64,000 nucleotides of DNA, from positions 2,914,001 to 2,978,000 of the forward strand of contig NZ_CP042425.1 of NCBI RefSeq assembly GCF_008254045.1. The letters are read 5' to 3'. This document shows, in pieces, positions 1 through 9,276 of this stretch. The stretch's first letter is position 1, and each line of letters starts with the position of its first letter. The notes beneath the pieces were generated by a model that saw nothing but the letters and a program-made list of their open reading frames with translations, was not told the DNA's origin and searched no databases. The position numbers and the translations under genes were made by a program. The DNA comes from Limnoglobus roseus (GTDB lineage: Bacteria; Planctomycetota; Planctomycetia; Gemmatales; Gemmataceae).

Positions 1-116
1 CCGACGCCCCACTACCCCCGTTCGTGAACCTCTTCCTCTCGGAATGCCAGCGGAGTCTGGCAGCGGCCGGGGGTTAATCCCCAACCGCAACGTGGACTCG
101 TCTCGGGAGTGGACTG

Positions 117-911
117 ATGAGCGAATTGCCCAAGCGTGACCCGACGAACCGGCCCTGGCAGTCGATGCTGCGGGAGGCACCCCTCGCCCAGGGGTGGCTG
201 GCGAGTCGGACCCGTGCGGGTCTCGACCGTGGCACCGCCGTCGCGCTGCTGATCGCCACGGCCCCGGTCATTGCGCTGACCGCCTTACTGGTCAGGCTGA
301 CCTCCCGCGGCCCGGCTTTCTACGTCCAGACCCGCGTCGGCCGCGGCGGCCGTCTGTTTCGCATCTACAAGTTACGGACGATGGGCCACAACTGCGAGGC
401 CCACTCCGGCGCGTGCTGGTCGAAGCCCGGCGACACCCGCATCACCAGGTTGGGCCGCTTCCTCCGGGCCACGCACCTGGACGAACTCCCGCAACTGTGG
501 AACGTCCTCCGTGGCGACATGAGCCTCGTCGGCCCGCGGCCGGAACGGCCGGAGCTCATCCCTTACTTGGCTGCGAACGTCGAGGGGTACGTCCACCGTC
601 TGGCCGTCCGCCCTGGCGTTACGGGCTTGGCCCAATTGTGGCTCCCGGCCGACACCGGCCTCGACAGCGTCCGGCAGAAACTGGCCCAGGACCTGCACTA
701 CGTTCGCACGGCCGGCCCGTGGAACGACGGCGTGCTCATCCTCTGCACGGCGTTGAAGGTGTTCGGCGGCGTCTCGTTGTGGCTCTGCCGGTCTCTTGGC
801 GTGGCCCCGGCCCCGGACCGCGACGCCCCGGCGAGGGTCGAAGACGCCGCCATCCTCGGCGACATCGCCGACCTCGCCGTCGGTTCCTCGGTCACTCGGA
901 AGTTGGCATGA
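117..911 (+). CDS. Initiating sugar-phosphate transferase (bacterial sugar transferase family)
   Basis: A 264-residue protein of the polyisoprenyl-phosphate hexose-1-phosphate transferase family, which loads the first sugar phosphate onto undecaprenyl phosphate at the inner membrane. One hydrophobic segment lies near residues 40-62, followed by the family's cytoplasmic core: a [20 protein letters not shown] block, then [20 protein letters not shown] and [11 protein letters not shown]. The length fits the short single-helix (WcaJ C-terminal/PglC-like) form rather than the five-helix form. The ATG at 117 is used. The stop overlaps the ATG of the exporter permease by four bases, so they are translationally coupled. 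Family assignment is secure; the sugar is unknown. Confidence 0.93.
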   Translation: MSELPKRDPTNRPWQSMLREAPLAQGWLASRTRAGLDRGTAVALLIATAPVIALTALLVRLTSRGPAFYVQTRVGRGGRLFRIYKLRTMGHNCEAHSGACWSKPGDTRITRLGRFLRATHLDELPQLWNVLRGDMSLVGPRPERPELIPYLAANVEGYVHRLAVRPGVTGLAQLWLPADTGLDSVRQKLAQDLHYVRTAGPWNDGVLILCTALKVFGGVSLWLCRSLGVAPAPDRDAPARVEDAAILGDIADLAVGSSVTRKLA

Positions 912-1795
912 CGCAGACGACCCTACTGCCCTCGGAACCCGACCTCGCGCTGCCGGCCGCCAAGCCGCCCGCGCCGCGGCCGATCACCCGCATCGGGCCG
1001 AAGCCGCGGTGGCAACTCGTGGACCTCCGCGAACTGTGGGCCGCCCGCGAACTGCTGTTCCAACTCGCCCGCCGGGACGTGAGCGTGCGGTTCAAGCAGA
1101 CGATTTTCGGCTTCGCCTGGGCGGTCGTGCCGGCCGTCTCGACGATGCTTGTGTTCACGGTCTTCCTCGGCCGCCTCGGCAAGCTCGGCGAGGGCGACCC
1201 GCTGTACCCGCTGTTCGTCCTCGGCGGCACCCTGCCGTGGGCGTTCTTCAGCAGTGCGGTGGCCGCGGCTGGGAACAGCCTACTCAACAACCAAGGCCTC
1301 GTGACGAAGGTCTACTTCCCGCGGCTGATCCTGCCACTGGCGGCGTTCGGCACGCCGGCCGTGGACCTCGCCATCGGCTGCGGCTTGCTGTTCGCCCTGA
1401 TGGCCTGGTACGGCGTCGTGCCGACCGCGGGGTTGGTCCTGTTGCCGCTGGCCGCTGCCGTGCTCGCGCTCGCCGCCGCCGGCGTCGGCATCCTGCTGTC
1501 CGCGCTTATCGTGGCGCAACGCGACTTCCGCTTCCTGCTCGGCCTCGGCCTGCAACTGTGGATGTTCGCCACGCCGTGCATCTACCTGAAGCCGGAGACC
1601 TTCAGCGATGACACCCGTGCCCTGCTGCCGCTGAACCCGGCTTACGGCCCGATCCTGGCCTTCCGCCAGTCGATCCTCGGCGGCCCGATCGACGCCTACG
1701 CGCTCGGCGTCTCGGCCCTCGTGAGCGTGCTACTGTTGTTTGTCGGGCTGTTGTACTTCCGTCGCACCGAGCGGTCGTTCGCGGACGTGATCTAA
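908..1795 (+). CDS. wzm: ABC-2 polysaccharide exporter permease (Wzm-like)
   Basis: A 295-residue integral membrane protein of the ABC-2 permease family that would form the channel moving lipid-linked polysaccharide across the inner membrane. After a Pro-rich cytoplasmic N-terminus (about 45 residues) comes the family segment LLFQLARRDVSVRFKQT, then about six hydrophobic helices including the WAVVPAVSTMLVFTVFLGRL and LNPAYGPILAFRQSILGG regions typical of O-antigen and capsule permeases. The ATG at 908 overlaps the upstream stop, and the ATPase gene starts 15 bases downstream. An exporter pair implies ABC-dependent rather than Wzx/Wzy-dependent assembly; no flippase or polymerase gene was recognised in the window. 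Confidence 0.92.
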   Translation: MTQTTLLPSEPDLALPAAKPPAPRPITRIGPKPRWQLVDLRELWAARELLFQLARRDVSVRFKQTIFGFAWAVVPAVSTMLVFTVFLGRLGKLGEGDPLYPLFVLGGTLPWAFFSSAVAAAGNSLLNNQGLVTKVYFPRLILPLAAFGTPAVDLAIGCGLLFALMAWYGVVPTAGLVLLPLAAAVLALAAAGVGILLSALIVAQRDFRFLLGLGLQLWMFATPCIYLKPETFSDDTRALLPLNPAYGPILAFRQSILGGPIDAYALGVSALVSVLLLFVGLLYFRRTERSFADVI

Positions 1796-1810
1796 TCAGA
1801 GAGGGTGGGA

Positions 1811-3070
1811 ATGCGACCGGCGATTCGCGTCGAGAACTTGTCGAAGTGCTACCGCATCGGCGGCAAGAAGCGGCCGGGCCGCAACTTCACGGAGGTCGTC
1901 GGGGACACCGCCCGCTCCGCGTGGTCGAAGGTCCGTCGCCTGGCCGACTCGTCCGCGGCCGAGGTCGGCACAGAAGAATTCTGGGCGCTCAAGGACGTGT
2001 CGTTCGAGGTGCCGGACGGTGAAGTCGTCGGCATCATCGGCCGCAACGGGGCGGGCAAGAGCACGCTGTTGAAGATCCTCAGCCGGATCGTGGAGCCGAC
2101 GAGCGGCGGGGCGGAAATCCACGGCCGGCTGGGCAGTCTGTTGGAGGTCGGCACCGGCTTCAACCCGGAGCTGACCGGCAGCGAGAACATTTATCTAAAC
2201 GGCAGCATCCTGGGGATGAAGAAGCGGGAGATCGACGCAAAGTTCGACGAGATCGTGGCGTTCAGCGAGGTGGAGCAGTTTCTGGACACGCCGGTGAAGC
2301 GGTACAGCAGCGGCATGTACGTGCGGCTGGCTTTCGCCGTGGCGGCGCACCTGGAGCCGGAGGTGCTGATCGTCGACGAAGTACTGGCGGTGGGGGATGC
2401 AGGCTTTCAACAGAAGTGTCTGAATAAAATTCAGAGTTTTGCTGGTGCGGGCGGTACGGTTTGCTTTGTCAGCCACAATCCAATCATTACATCTCGATAC
2501 TGCACGCGGGGGGTCTTGCTTGAGAGTGGGAGAATTGTATGCACAGGAGCAATTGATAAAGTGTTGGATGCGTACCAGGTGTCATCTAAAAAAATATCAA
2601 CCTTAGAATCGAATAGTTCCGGCTCTCGAATTGGCATAATTCGAGCCGTGTGGATTGGTAAATCTTGCGGCTCCAAATGTGACAAGATGGACATAGATGA
2701 AGATGTTCTAATTAAAATTACAGTCCAAGTAGTAGAGCCCATCAATTCGGCAAGGGTAGGTATTGCCGTCAACAACACGCTTGGCGAAAGAAGTTTTGTT
2801 TGTGCTACATACCTTAGCGACTATCAAATCAATAAACTTGTGGGGTCTAGCGAGGTGTCGCTAAGGTTTCGATTGCCAATGCTGGTTCCCGGCCAGTACA
2901 CAATAGATGTAGGTGTGATGGACGACATGAATCATATGCTGCAGCATGTCACGCCTGTGGCATCATTCCAAATTGAAGATTATAAAAATCGCCTCTTAAC
3001 GGTCGAGGATCAGCCTCGAGTGTTTGGGCATGTCATTGTGCCCGCAACGTGGGAAATTAGCCGTGCCTAA
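1811..3070 (+). CDS. wzt: ABC transporter ATPase with C-terminal glycan-binding domain (Wzt-like)
   Basis: A 419-residue ATPase partner of the upstream permease. The N-terminal ~240 residues form the nucleotide-binding domain: Walker A GRNGAGKST near residue 78, the Wzt-type signature YSSGMYVRLAF, and Walker B LIVDEVLAVGD. The last ~160 residues form a separate beta-rich domain as in Wzt proteins, where it is known to recognise the finished glycan. ATG 1811 follows GAGGG at five bases; GTG 1805 in frame is a weaker alternative. Base composition changes abruptly near 2400, just after Walker B: the ATPase part is GC-rich with host-like codons, the C-terminal part is AT-richer. This suggests recombinational replacement of the specificity domain. 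Confidence 0.93.
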   Translation: MRPAIRVENLSKCYRIGGKKRPGRNFTEVVGDTARSAWSKVRRLADSSAAEVGTEEFWALKDVSFEVPDGEVVGIIGRNGAGKSTLLKILSRIVEPTSGGAEIHGRLGSLLEVGTGFNPELTGSENIYLNGSILGMKKREIDAKFDEIVAFSEVEQFLDTPVKRYSSGMYVRLAFAVAAHLEPEVLIVDEVLAVGDAGFQQKCLNKIQSFAGAGGTVCFVSHNPIITSRYCTRGVLLESGRIVCTGAIDKVLDAYQVSSKKISTLESNSSGSRIGIIRAVWIGKSCGSKCDKMDIDEDVLIKITVQVVEPINSARVGIAVNNTLGERSFVCATYLSDYQINKLVGSSEVSLRFRLPMLVPGQYTIDVGVMDDMNHMLQHVTPVASFQIEDYKNRLLTVEDQPRVFGHVIVPATWEISRA

Positions 3071-3071
3071 C

Positions 3072-3818
3072 ATGCCAAATACTGGATCTGTTGAAGCCGG
3101 TGGAGGTATAATTAATGGTGAAGCTGCCGACCCGTTGCGATATGACAACCACAATGCAGACCCTGCCGAATCTACTGGTCTGATAATTTCACTAATACCC
3201 AGAGGTGCGCGAGTTCTAGATGTCGGTTGCGGGACAGGTTCTGTCTCCTGCCTCGTCCGTGATCATTGTCACGCCGAAGTGGTCGGGATCGAACCCAGTC
3301 TTGAGCGAGCCGAGGTTGCCAAACACCGTGGCTTAACGGTCTATCATTCATTCTTTCCGTGTAATGAAGTTCCTGCAAATGGTAATTTTGATGTGGTGCT
3401 CTTTGCAGACGTATTGGAGCACATGGTTGAGCCAGGCTTAGTGCTCTTGGGCGCTTCGGCATTTTTGAGGCCTGGTGGGTCTATTGTGGTATCCATACCT
3501 AACGTGGCGCACTGGTCCGTTCGATGGAATTTGCTGTGGGGCCGGTTTGATTATCGACCTAGCGGTATAATGGATGCCACGCATTTGCGTTGGTTTACAT
3601 ACAAAAGTGTTCGGCTTTTGATGGCGGCTGCGGGCTACGAAATTAATGCGCACAAAATGTCAACAAATTATGAACTGGAGGATTATCGTGGGGTTCCCTG
3701 GCGATGGCTCGGTGTCCGGACTAGGAATCGAATAATCCGGTTGCTGGTGCGCGTTTGGCCGAAGTTATTTGGTTGTCAACATGTAATAAAAGCATCTAAA
3801 ATCACGGGGGCGGCATAG
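3072..3818 (+). CDS. Class I SAM-dependent methyltransferase
   Basis: A 248-residue methyltransferase of the Methyltransf_11/23 type. Motif I VLDVGCGTGSVSCLV lies near residue 45, motif II supplies an acidic residue in VVGIEPS, and the post-motif region FDVVLFADVLEHMVEPG is typical of small-molecule and sugar methyltransferases. It probably methylates a sugar or caps the glycan made by this locus, which would fit a Wzt that recognises a modified chain end; this is inference. ATG 3072 begins one base after the wzt stop; an in-frame GTG at 3063 would overlap wzt. Codon use is AT-rich like the wzt C-terminus, so it belongs to the low-GC cassette. Confidence 0.88.
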   Translation: MPNTGSVEAGGGIINGEAADPLRYDNHNADPAESTGLIISLIPRGARVLDVGCGTGSVSCLVRDHCHAEVVGIEPSLERAEVAKHRGLTVYHSFFPCNEVPANGNFDVVLFADVLEHMVEPGLVLLGASAFLRPGGSIVVSIPNVAHWSVRWNLLWGRFDYRPSGIMDATHLRWFTYKSVRLLMAAAGYEINAHKMSTNYELEDYRGVPWRWLGVRTRNRIIRLLVRVWPKLFGCQHVIKASKITGAA

Positions 3819-3820
3819 CA

Positions 3821-5029
3821 ATGGTTGCCGAAGACGTGACAAGAGTATCGCCACTTATTGCGTTCCATTTGCCACAGTACCACCCAATTCCTGAGAATGA
3901 CGAATGGTGGGGTAAAGGGTTCACTGAGTGGGCAAACGTTACACGGGCAGTATCGCTCTTCCCCGGCCATTACCAGCCCCATTTGCCGGCCGATTTAGGC
4001 TTCTATGATCTGCGGTTGCCAGAAGCCCGTGCCGCACAAGCCCAGCTCGCCCGAGAGTACGGTATTGGTGGCTTTTGCTATTATCATTACTGGTTCAGCG
4101 GCCGCCGCCTGCTGCATCGCCCAGTGGACGAGATCTTGCAGAGTGGCGAGCCAGACTTCCCGTTTTGCCTCTGCTGGGCCAATGAGCCGTGGAGCCGCAA
4201 TTGGGACGGAGGATTTAAAAAAGTCTTGGTCCACCAGCATTATAGCGAAGACGACGATTTGAATCACATACGATGGTTGTTGCCAGCATTCGCCGACCGA
4301 AGGTACATACGTGTGGATGGAAAGCCACTCTTTTTGGTTTATCGCTCAGGTCAGTTACCGGACCCGCAGCGGACGACCGACATTTGGCGGGAAGAGGCGA
4401 GAAAATGTGGAGTCGGGGAATTGTTTCTTGCGTGTGTCGAGCCTAGTCCGACTGTGGCTACCGATCCGTCAAGAAGCGGTATGGATGCCCTTGTGCAATT
4501 CACGCCAGAATGGCACGGCGCCCCACGCAAGCAATTCTTCGATAGTTGGAGACGCTTAGTCCGCGCACGGCTGTATTCGAGAGGACGATGGCTGACACGC
4601 GTGATTGATAGTCTACTGCGGCAGTTGTCGCCCTACATGATACATGCGACGCGGCAGGGGCGTGTGTCGCTACGACACAAGATTCGAGATTACGAAGACG
4701 TCGTGTATTCGACACTGAGGCTTGCCGACGCCGTTGAGTATCGACTCTTTAGGTGCGTCTGTCCGGGTTGGGATAATACGGCGCGGAGAAAGTCCGGCGG
4801 TATGATTTTCGTCGGATCGACGCCGGAGTTGTACGAGTCGTGGCTGCGAACAGTTGTAGATCGACAACGGCGATCATGCTTTCCGGGTGACCCCATATTC
4901 GTGAACGCGTGGAACGAATGGGCCGAAGGGTGCCACCTGGAGCCGTGTCAAAAGTGGGGTCGGTCGTATTTGGAAGCGACAGCACGGGCGATCAAGCTAT
5001 GTGATACGGACTCTGGAGGAAACCCGTGA
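3821..5029 (+). CDS. WbsX-type glycan-locus protein (glycosyltransferase WbsX family, GH99-like fold)
   Basis: A 402-residue soluble protein of the WbsX family (Glyco_tran_WbsX), found in O-antigen and capsule clusters and related in fold to GH99-type alpha-mannosidases. Diagnostic segments are IAFHLPQYHPIPENDEWWG near the start, KGFTEWANVTRA, GGFCYYHYWFSGRR, CLCWANEPWSRNWDG and the C-terminal VNAWNEWAEGCHLEP. Whether such proteins transfer or cleave sugars is not settled. It starts three bases after the methyltransferase stop and overlaps the next gene by four bases, so it is part of the same transcription unit. Composition is intermediate to low GC. Confidence 0.9.
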   Translation: MVAEDVTRVSPLIAFHLPQYHPIPENDEWWGKGFTEWANVTRAVSLFPGHYQPHLPADLGFYDLRLPEARAAQAQLAREYGIGGFCYYHYWFSGRRLLHRPVDEILQSGEPDFPFCLCWANEPWSRNWDGGFKKVLVHQHYSEDDDLNHIRWLLPAFADRRYIRVDGKPLFLVYRSGQLPDPQRTTDIWREEARKCGVGELFLACVEPSPTVATDPSRSGMDALVQFTPEWHGAPRKQFFDSWRRLVRARLYSRGRWLTRVIDSLLRQLSPYMIHATRQGRVSLRHKIRDYEDVVYSTLRLADAVEYRLFRCVCPGWDNTARRKSGGMIFVGSTPELYESWLRTVVDRQRRSCFPGDPIFVNAWNEWAEGCHLEPCQKWGRSYLEATARAIKLCDTDSGGNP

Positions 5030-5991
5030 GCGTCACCGTTGTTGTGCCGACTTATAACGGAGCGGCCTTTGTGGCGGCTGCTCTTCAGTCTGTTTTTATT
5101 CAAACGTATCCGCCTGCTGAAATCGTCATTGTGGACGACAGGTCAACGGATGGTACCCGTGAAGTTGTCCATGACATAATCAAGCAATCCCCCATACCGA
5201 TACGTGCTAAAGTTCTCCCCCAAAACAGTGGCGGACCGGCCCTCCCTATTAACGTGGCCATTGCCGGGGTGACGACGAAATATATTGCCATCCTGGAACA
5301 AGACGACCTGATGGCGCCGCGTCGTCTAGAGTTTCATCTTAAAGCTTTACAGCAGTGTCTTGACTGCGAGTTGTCGTTCGGAGTTGTTGAACTCTGCGGC
5401 GAATCTGTTCCGCAAGAGACCCGTGAGTTGTTTTCCCTTAATCCCCTGCACCCTCTGGAGGTTCACGGTGTGCCGGACGGGCCGGAGATCGTCCGCATAG
5501 CGGCCCGTGAGATGCTCTCGGTGCTGTTGCATAGAAATGTTGCGGTTAGCAATAGTAATCTGTTCTTCACCCGTGATCTCTGGCGCCGAGTCGGCGGATT
5601 TGATCCGTCCGTCAAAACTATCACGGACTGGAATTTCTTACTATCTGCTTCCCGGATGACCTCCGTCGCATATGTGAACAGAGTGTGTCTGCAATACCAT
5701 TATTCGGACGCCAGCCTTTGTCGGAAGAATGGATGGATACATGAGTTGCAATATTTAGATTACATGCGTATGCGTCATCCTGGGGAGTTCGGTCCGGCAG
5801 ACTGGTGGCGGCAGTACTGGTCTTGGCGGGCTCGAGCGACGGCCGCCTTTAAACGTGGTCGTGTCGCAGAGGCTGCCCGCATTCTCTGGCTACTAATCAG
5901 AAGCCGCGCATTCCTGCACCACTTGCTTAACCGCTCGCCTTTAGGGCCTCAAAGCGATCAAATGTTTGAGGTGCCTAATCATGGAGGATAA
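5026..5991 (+). CDS. Glycosyltransferase family 2
   Basis: A 321-residue cytoplasmic GT2 enzyme with a GT-A fold. The N-terminus TVVVPTYNGAAFVAAALQSV, the nucleotide-binding IVDDRSTDGT and the metal-site region AILEQDDLMAPRR are visible; the acceptor half has VAVSNSNLFFTRDLWRRVGG and a TDWNFLL segment. It should add a sugar from a nucleotide donor to the lipid-linked glycan. The GTG start at 5026 overlaps the WbsX stop by four bases. The C-terminal ~70 residues are basic and Trp/Arg-rich and might contact the membrane. It lies in the low-GC cassette. Donor and acceptor are unknown. Confidence 0.9.
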   Translation: MSVTVVVPTYNGAAFVAAALQSVFIQTYPPAEIVIVDDRSTDGTREVVHDIIKQSPIPIRAKVLPQNSGGPALPINVAIAGVTTKYIAILEQDDLMAPRRLEFHLKALQQCLDCELSFGVVELCGESVPQETRELFSLNPLHPLEVHGVPDGPEIVRIAAREMLSVLLHRNVAVSNSNLFFTRDLWRRVGGFDPSVKTITDWNFLLSASRMTSVAYVNRVCLQYHYSDASLCRKNGWIHELQYLDYMRMRHPGEFGPADWWRQYWSWRARATAAFKRGRVAEAARILWLLIRSRAFLHHLLNRSPLGPQSDQMFEVPNHGG

Positions 5992-6865
5992 GGCCAAAGT
6001 ATCAATCGTGATTCGGGCGAAGAACGAAGAGTCGTTGATCGGGGACTGCCTCCAAAAAATACGCGACCAAGATTATGCCGGCACTGTTGAAACAATCCTA
6101 ATCGATTCGGGTTCACATGACAGGACTGTCGACATCGCCCGAACGTTCGCCAGTGTCCGTGTGGTTGAAATTCTTCCTGCTGAGTTCAACTACGGCGAAA
6201 CCTTAAATCTGGGCGTTCGACTGGCTACCGGATCTTACGTCGTGGCACTGTCTGCGCACTGTGTTCCTTTAACGAACCAGTGGCTATCCAACTTGGTGGT
6301 CCCCCTCAACCGTGACTCGAGAGTCGGCGGGACATTCGGCCGACAGGTTGCTTGGCCAGATGCCGACTACATCGAAGAGTTCCTGCTGGGGTGGACAGAA
6401 AAACCAGTCGAGGTTCAAGATACACCGAATTCCGATCCGGACCAGATTCTCTACTCAAACGCCAATAGTTGCTTTCGCCGAAATCTTGCAATCGCCTACC
6501 CGTTTGAGCGTCTTTCGTTTTGTGAAGACAGGGTGTGGGCCAACCGCATCCTATCGGTTGGCTCGACGATCGAGTATGTCGCTGACGCCGCCGTCTACCA
6601 CTCGCATAAGCGGACATTCCGCGGGTATTACCAGATGGGGTATGCGATCGGTCGGGCAAAGCGTGAAATGGGTCAATCGATCAAAGTCTTTAGGCCGCGT
6701 TGGTACGGCATAAAGCCGTTTCGTGATCGTTTTTTACGGTGGTACTATTTGGCGAGTCGTCGCTATGGGAGCGGGCGGTTTACTTCGATGAAGATCGCTA
6801 TCAAGTCACTTTGCCAGGAAATTTCCATTGATACAGGCATGTATCTTGGTTGGCGTGGCAAGTAA
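5981..6865 (+). CDS. Glycosyltransferase family 2 (LSAHC subgroup)
   Basis: A 294-residue GT2 enzyme. The N-terminus VSIVIRAKNEESLIGDCLQK and LIDSGSHDRTVDIAR form the nucleotide-binding part. At the usual DxD position it carries ALSAHCVPLTNQWL, a form found in one GT2 subgroup in which the canonical Asp pair is absent. The acceptor half has a YSNANSCFRRNL segment and FCEDRVWANRIL. ATG 5981 is preceded by GAGG at nine bases and overlaps the upstream gene by 11 bases; an in-frame TTG at 5966 is less likely. It is followed by about 70 bases of AT-rich spacer before the next GT. Confidence 0.86.
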   Translation: MEDKAKVSIVIRAKNEESLIGDCLQKIRDQDYAGTVETILIDSGSHDRTVDIARTFASVRVVEILPAEFNYGETLNLGVRLATGSYVVALSAHCVPLTNQWLSNLVVPLNRDSRVGGTFGRQVAWPDADYIEEFLLGWTEKPVEVQDTPNSDPDQILYSNANSCFRRNLAIAYPFERLSFCEDRVWANRILSVGSTIEYVADAAVYHSHKRTFRGYYQMGYAIGRAKREMGQSIKVFRPRWYGIKPFRDRFLRWYYLASRRYGSGRFTSMKIAIKSLCQEISIDTGMYLGWRGK

Positions 6866-6937
6866 CGGTGTCTAGAGCGAATACGGTGTTGAAGGGCGCG
6901 AGTGCTTCTGACCCCATCTATTTGATTGAGGTTTGAT

Positions 6938-7969
6938 TTGGTTACGCGTGACACCAGCTCCCGGAGAATTGATTCTCAATCGGCACAGGCTATTGCCGTT
7001 GTGCTCAACTGGAACCAGTCCCGCATGACGCGGGACTGTCTGGCAACGCTCCGCAAGTCGGACCGGGTGTGCGATCATATCGTGCTGGTGGACAACGGCT
7101 CGCGGCCGGAGGAGCAAGCGATTCTGCGGGACGGCTTGGCGGCGGACGTTCGGCTCGTGCAACTGCCCGCGAACCGCGGTTTCGCCGGCGGCATGAACGC
7201 CGGCATCGCCGAGGCCGGGCGACTTGGTGCGGACTACGTCTGGATCGTCAATAACGACGCCTTCCCAGAGCCGGACTGTCTGGACGCGCTGGTCGCCGCG
7301 CTGGAGGCGGACGCGACACTCGCCGCGGTGACGCCCCTGGTCATGGGGATCGACGGCCTTGAGCAGATTGCTGGTGGTCGGTTTTGGGAGGTAGAAGGTC
7401 GGAACGAGTTTTTGTCCGCAGTCGATCTTCAATACCCAGTCGGCCTGGGAGGGTACTGGGCCGTCGGCACCGTGCCGCTGTTCCGGGCCAATGCTCTCGC
7501 GCACGCCCGCGGGTTCGACGAAGGGTACTTCGCGTACTGGGAGGAAGTTGATCTGTGCCTCCGGCTGGCGCGGTTGGGGTATCGCTTCCGGGCCGTGCCT
7601 GAGGTCCGGGCGCTGCATATCGGACAGGTGTCCTCAAACGGTTCGGCCATCCTGTTTTACTTTTATGTTCGCAACTGGCTCCGCCTGCTCCGCCGGCACT
7701 GCCGACCGGACGTGCGGAACGGCAACACCGTGGCGTTCGTGCGGCGCATCCTGGACAGCGCCGGGTGCTTCGCCCTGCACGGCCAGCACGCCAAGGCGCG
7801 GGCCGCGGTCGAGGCGATCATTGCATTCATCGGCCGCGAGGACGGGCCGCCGAAGTGGTTCGGCTCGTCGCCACGGCTTGCGGACTTCATCGCCCGTCAC
7901 CCGTGGCAACTCATCCGTGGCCTCGGCTGGCTCGAACGGTCGCTCGCGCGGAAGGTGGTGCCCGCGTGA
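6938..7969 (+). CDS. Glycosyltransferase family 2 (rhamnosyltransferase-like)
   Basis: A 343-residue GT2 enzyme of the type annotated as rhamnosyltransferase-like: AIAVVLNWNQSRMTRDCL at the N-terminus, VLVDNGS, RGFAGGMNAGI, and the metal site WIVNNDAFPEPD, followed by YFAYWEEVDLCLRLARLGY. No ATG is available near the N-terminus; TTG 6938 is preferred because AGG lies six bases upstream, while TTG 6926 is an alternative. The first ~25 codons are AT-rich and the rest is strongly GC-rich, so the right border of the low-GC cassette lies inside this gene at about 7020. It overlaps the next gene by four bases (GTGA). Confidence 0.87.
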   Translation: MVTRDTSSRRIDSQSAQAIAVVLNWNQSRMTRDCLATLRKSDRVCDHIVLVDNGSRPEEQAILRDGLAADVRLVQLPANRGFAGGMNAGIAEAGRLGADYVWIVNNDAFPEPDCLDALVAALEADATLAAVTPLVMGIDGLEQIAGGRFWEVEGRNEFLSAVDLQYPVGLGGYWAVGTVPLFRANALAHARGFDEGYFAYWEEVDLCLRLARLGYRFRAVPEVRALHIGQVSSNGSAILFYFYVRNWLRLLRRHCRPDVRNGNTVAFVRRILDSAGCFALHGQHAKARAAVEAIIAFIGREDGPPKWFGSSPRLADFIARHPWQLIRGLGWLERSLARKVVPA

Positions 7970-9213
7970 AGATCGCCTTCGTCAGCTACGAGTGCCCGCC
8001 GGAGGCAGGCGGGGGCATTGGGACGTACGTCGCGCAGGCGGCCCGGATGATGGCCGCCCGCGGCCACCGCGTCGAGATCTTCGCCGGTAGCGCCGACCGC
8101 ACCGGCCGCGACGAGTGGCCTGATGGCGTGGTCGTCCACCGCGTCGCCGCCGCCGACCGGCGGACGTTTCCCGCGAAGATCGCGCGCGTCATCGCCGAGC
8201 GGAATCAGGTTGTGAGCTTCGACGTGATCGAAGGCCCCGACTACATGGCCGAGGCAGGCGAGACGCGGAAGCTGATTCCGGACGTGCCGTTCGTTGTGAA
8301 GCTGCACACGAGTCTGTTGATGGTGAAGCAGATCGAGGCCGAGGTGATCGGCCCGGTCCGCCGACTTCAGGCCCGGTGGCAGGCTTTCCGCCGCGGCCAA
8401 CCGCCAGAGTGGTCGCCGCGGCACCCAGTGGCCGTGAAGGAAATGCACGAAGTGCGGACGGCCGACCGGATCGCGTCGCCGTCGCGATCGATCGGCGAGC
8501 GGGTTGTTGCCGAGTGGGAGGCTGACGCAGGCCGCGTGGACTTTTTCCCGTACCCGTTCGAGCCGGCGGCCGAGTACCTCGCGATTCCACCCGGCGGCGA
8601 GTCGCAGGTGGTCACGTTCGTCGGACGACTGGAGATGCGGAAGGGAGTCATCAACTTGGCCCGCGCAATCCCGCGGGTGTTGCGGGCGTGCCCGAAGGCA
8701 AAGTTCTGGTTCGTCGGCGGCATGCTCGGCTCGCCGACGCCGGGCGTGTCGATGCAGGAGTACCTGCAACGGATGCTTCGAAAGCAGGCGGCGTCCGTGG
8801 AGTTCCTGGGCCGTCGGCCGCCGGAGAGCCTGCCGGAAATTCTGGCGCAGTCGGCCGTGACCGTGTTCCCCAGTTTGTGGGAGAGCTTTGGCTACGTCTG
8901 CCTTGAAGCGATGGCGGCCGGGCGAGCCGTGATCGGCTCGCGGAACTGCGGGCTTGCAGAGTTGCTCGACGGCGGCCGGTTGGGGCGGGTGGTCGACCCG
9001 CGCAGCCCGGCCGACCTCGCGGCGAAGATCGTAGAACTGCTGCACGACGCCCGCCTACGGGCCGAACTCGGGGCGGCCGCCCGCGAACGGGTGTTGTCGG
9101 CGTACGCCCCGGACACGGTCGGCCCCCAGCAGGAAGCGTCTTACGAGCGGGCGGTGGCGGTCCGGCAACCGATCCCGATGCCGCTGGAGGCTCAACGGGA
9201 GGCTCAACGATGA
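7966..9213 (+). CDS. Glycosyltransferase family 4 (GT-B)
   Basis: A 415-residue GT-B enzyme. The N-terminal half opens with KIAFVSYECPPEAGGGIGTY, the glycine-rich acceptor-domain start of GT4 enzymes; the C-terminal half has VTFVGRLEMRKGVINLARAI and the donor-binding motif SLWESFGYVCLEAMAAGR with the conserved Glu pair. Start GTG 7966 overlaps the previous stop by four bases, so the two are coupled. The last ~30 residues are an uncharacterised charged tail. It is expected to act at the cytoplasmic face of the membrane on a lipid-linked acceptor; the sugar is unknown. Confidence 0.9.
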   Translation: MKIAFVSYECPPEAGGGIGTYVAQAARMMAARGHRVEIFAGSADRTGRDEWPDGVVVHRVAAADRRTFPAKIARVIAERNQVVSFDVIEGPDYMAEAGETRKLIPDVPFVVKLHTSLLMVKQIEAEVIGPVRRLQARWQAFRRGQPPEWSPRHPVAVKEMHEVRTADRIASPSRSIGERVVAEWEADAGRVDFFPYPFEPAAEYLAIPPGGESQVVTFVGRLEMRKGVINLARAIPRVLRACPKAKFWFVGGMLGSPTPGVSMQEYLQRMLRKQAASVEFLGRRPPESLPEILAQSAVTVFPSLWESFGYVCLEAMAAGRAVIGSRNCGLAELLDGGRLGRVVDPRSPADLAAKIVELLHDARLRAELGAAARERVLSAYAPDTVGPQQEASYERAVAVRQPIPMPLEAQREAQR

Positions 9214-9276
9214 CGGCGAATCGCCGCGAACAGGTGGAAGGTGTCATTCGAGAAGTGACGGGTATCTTGCTCGCAC

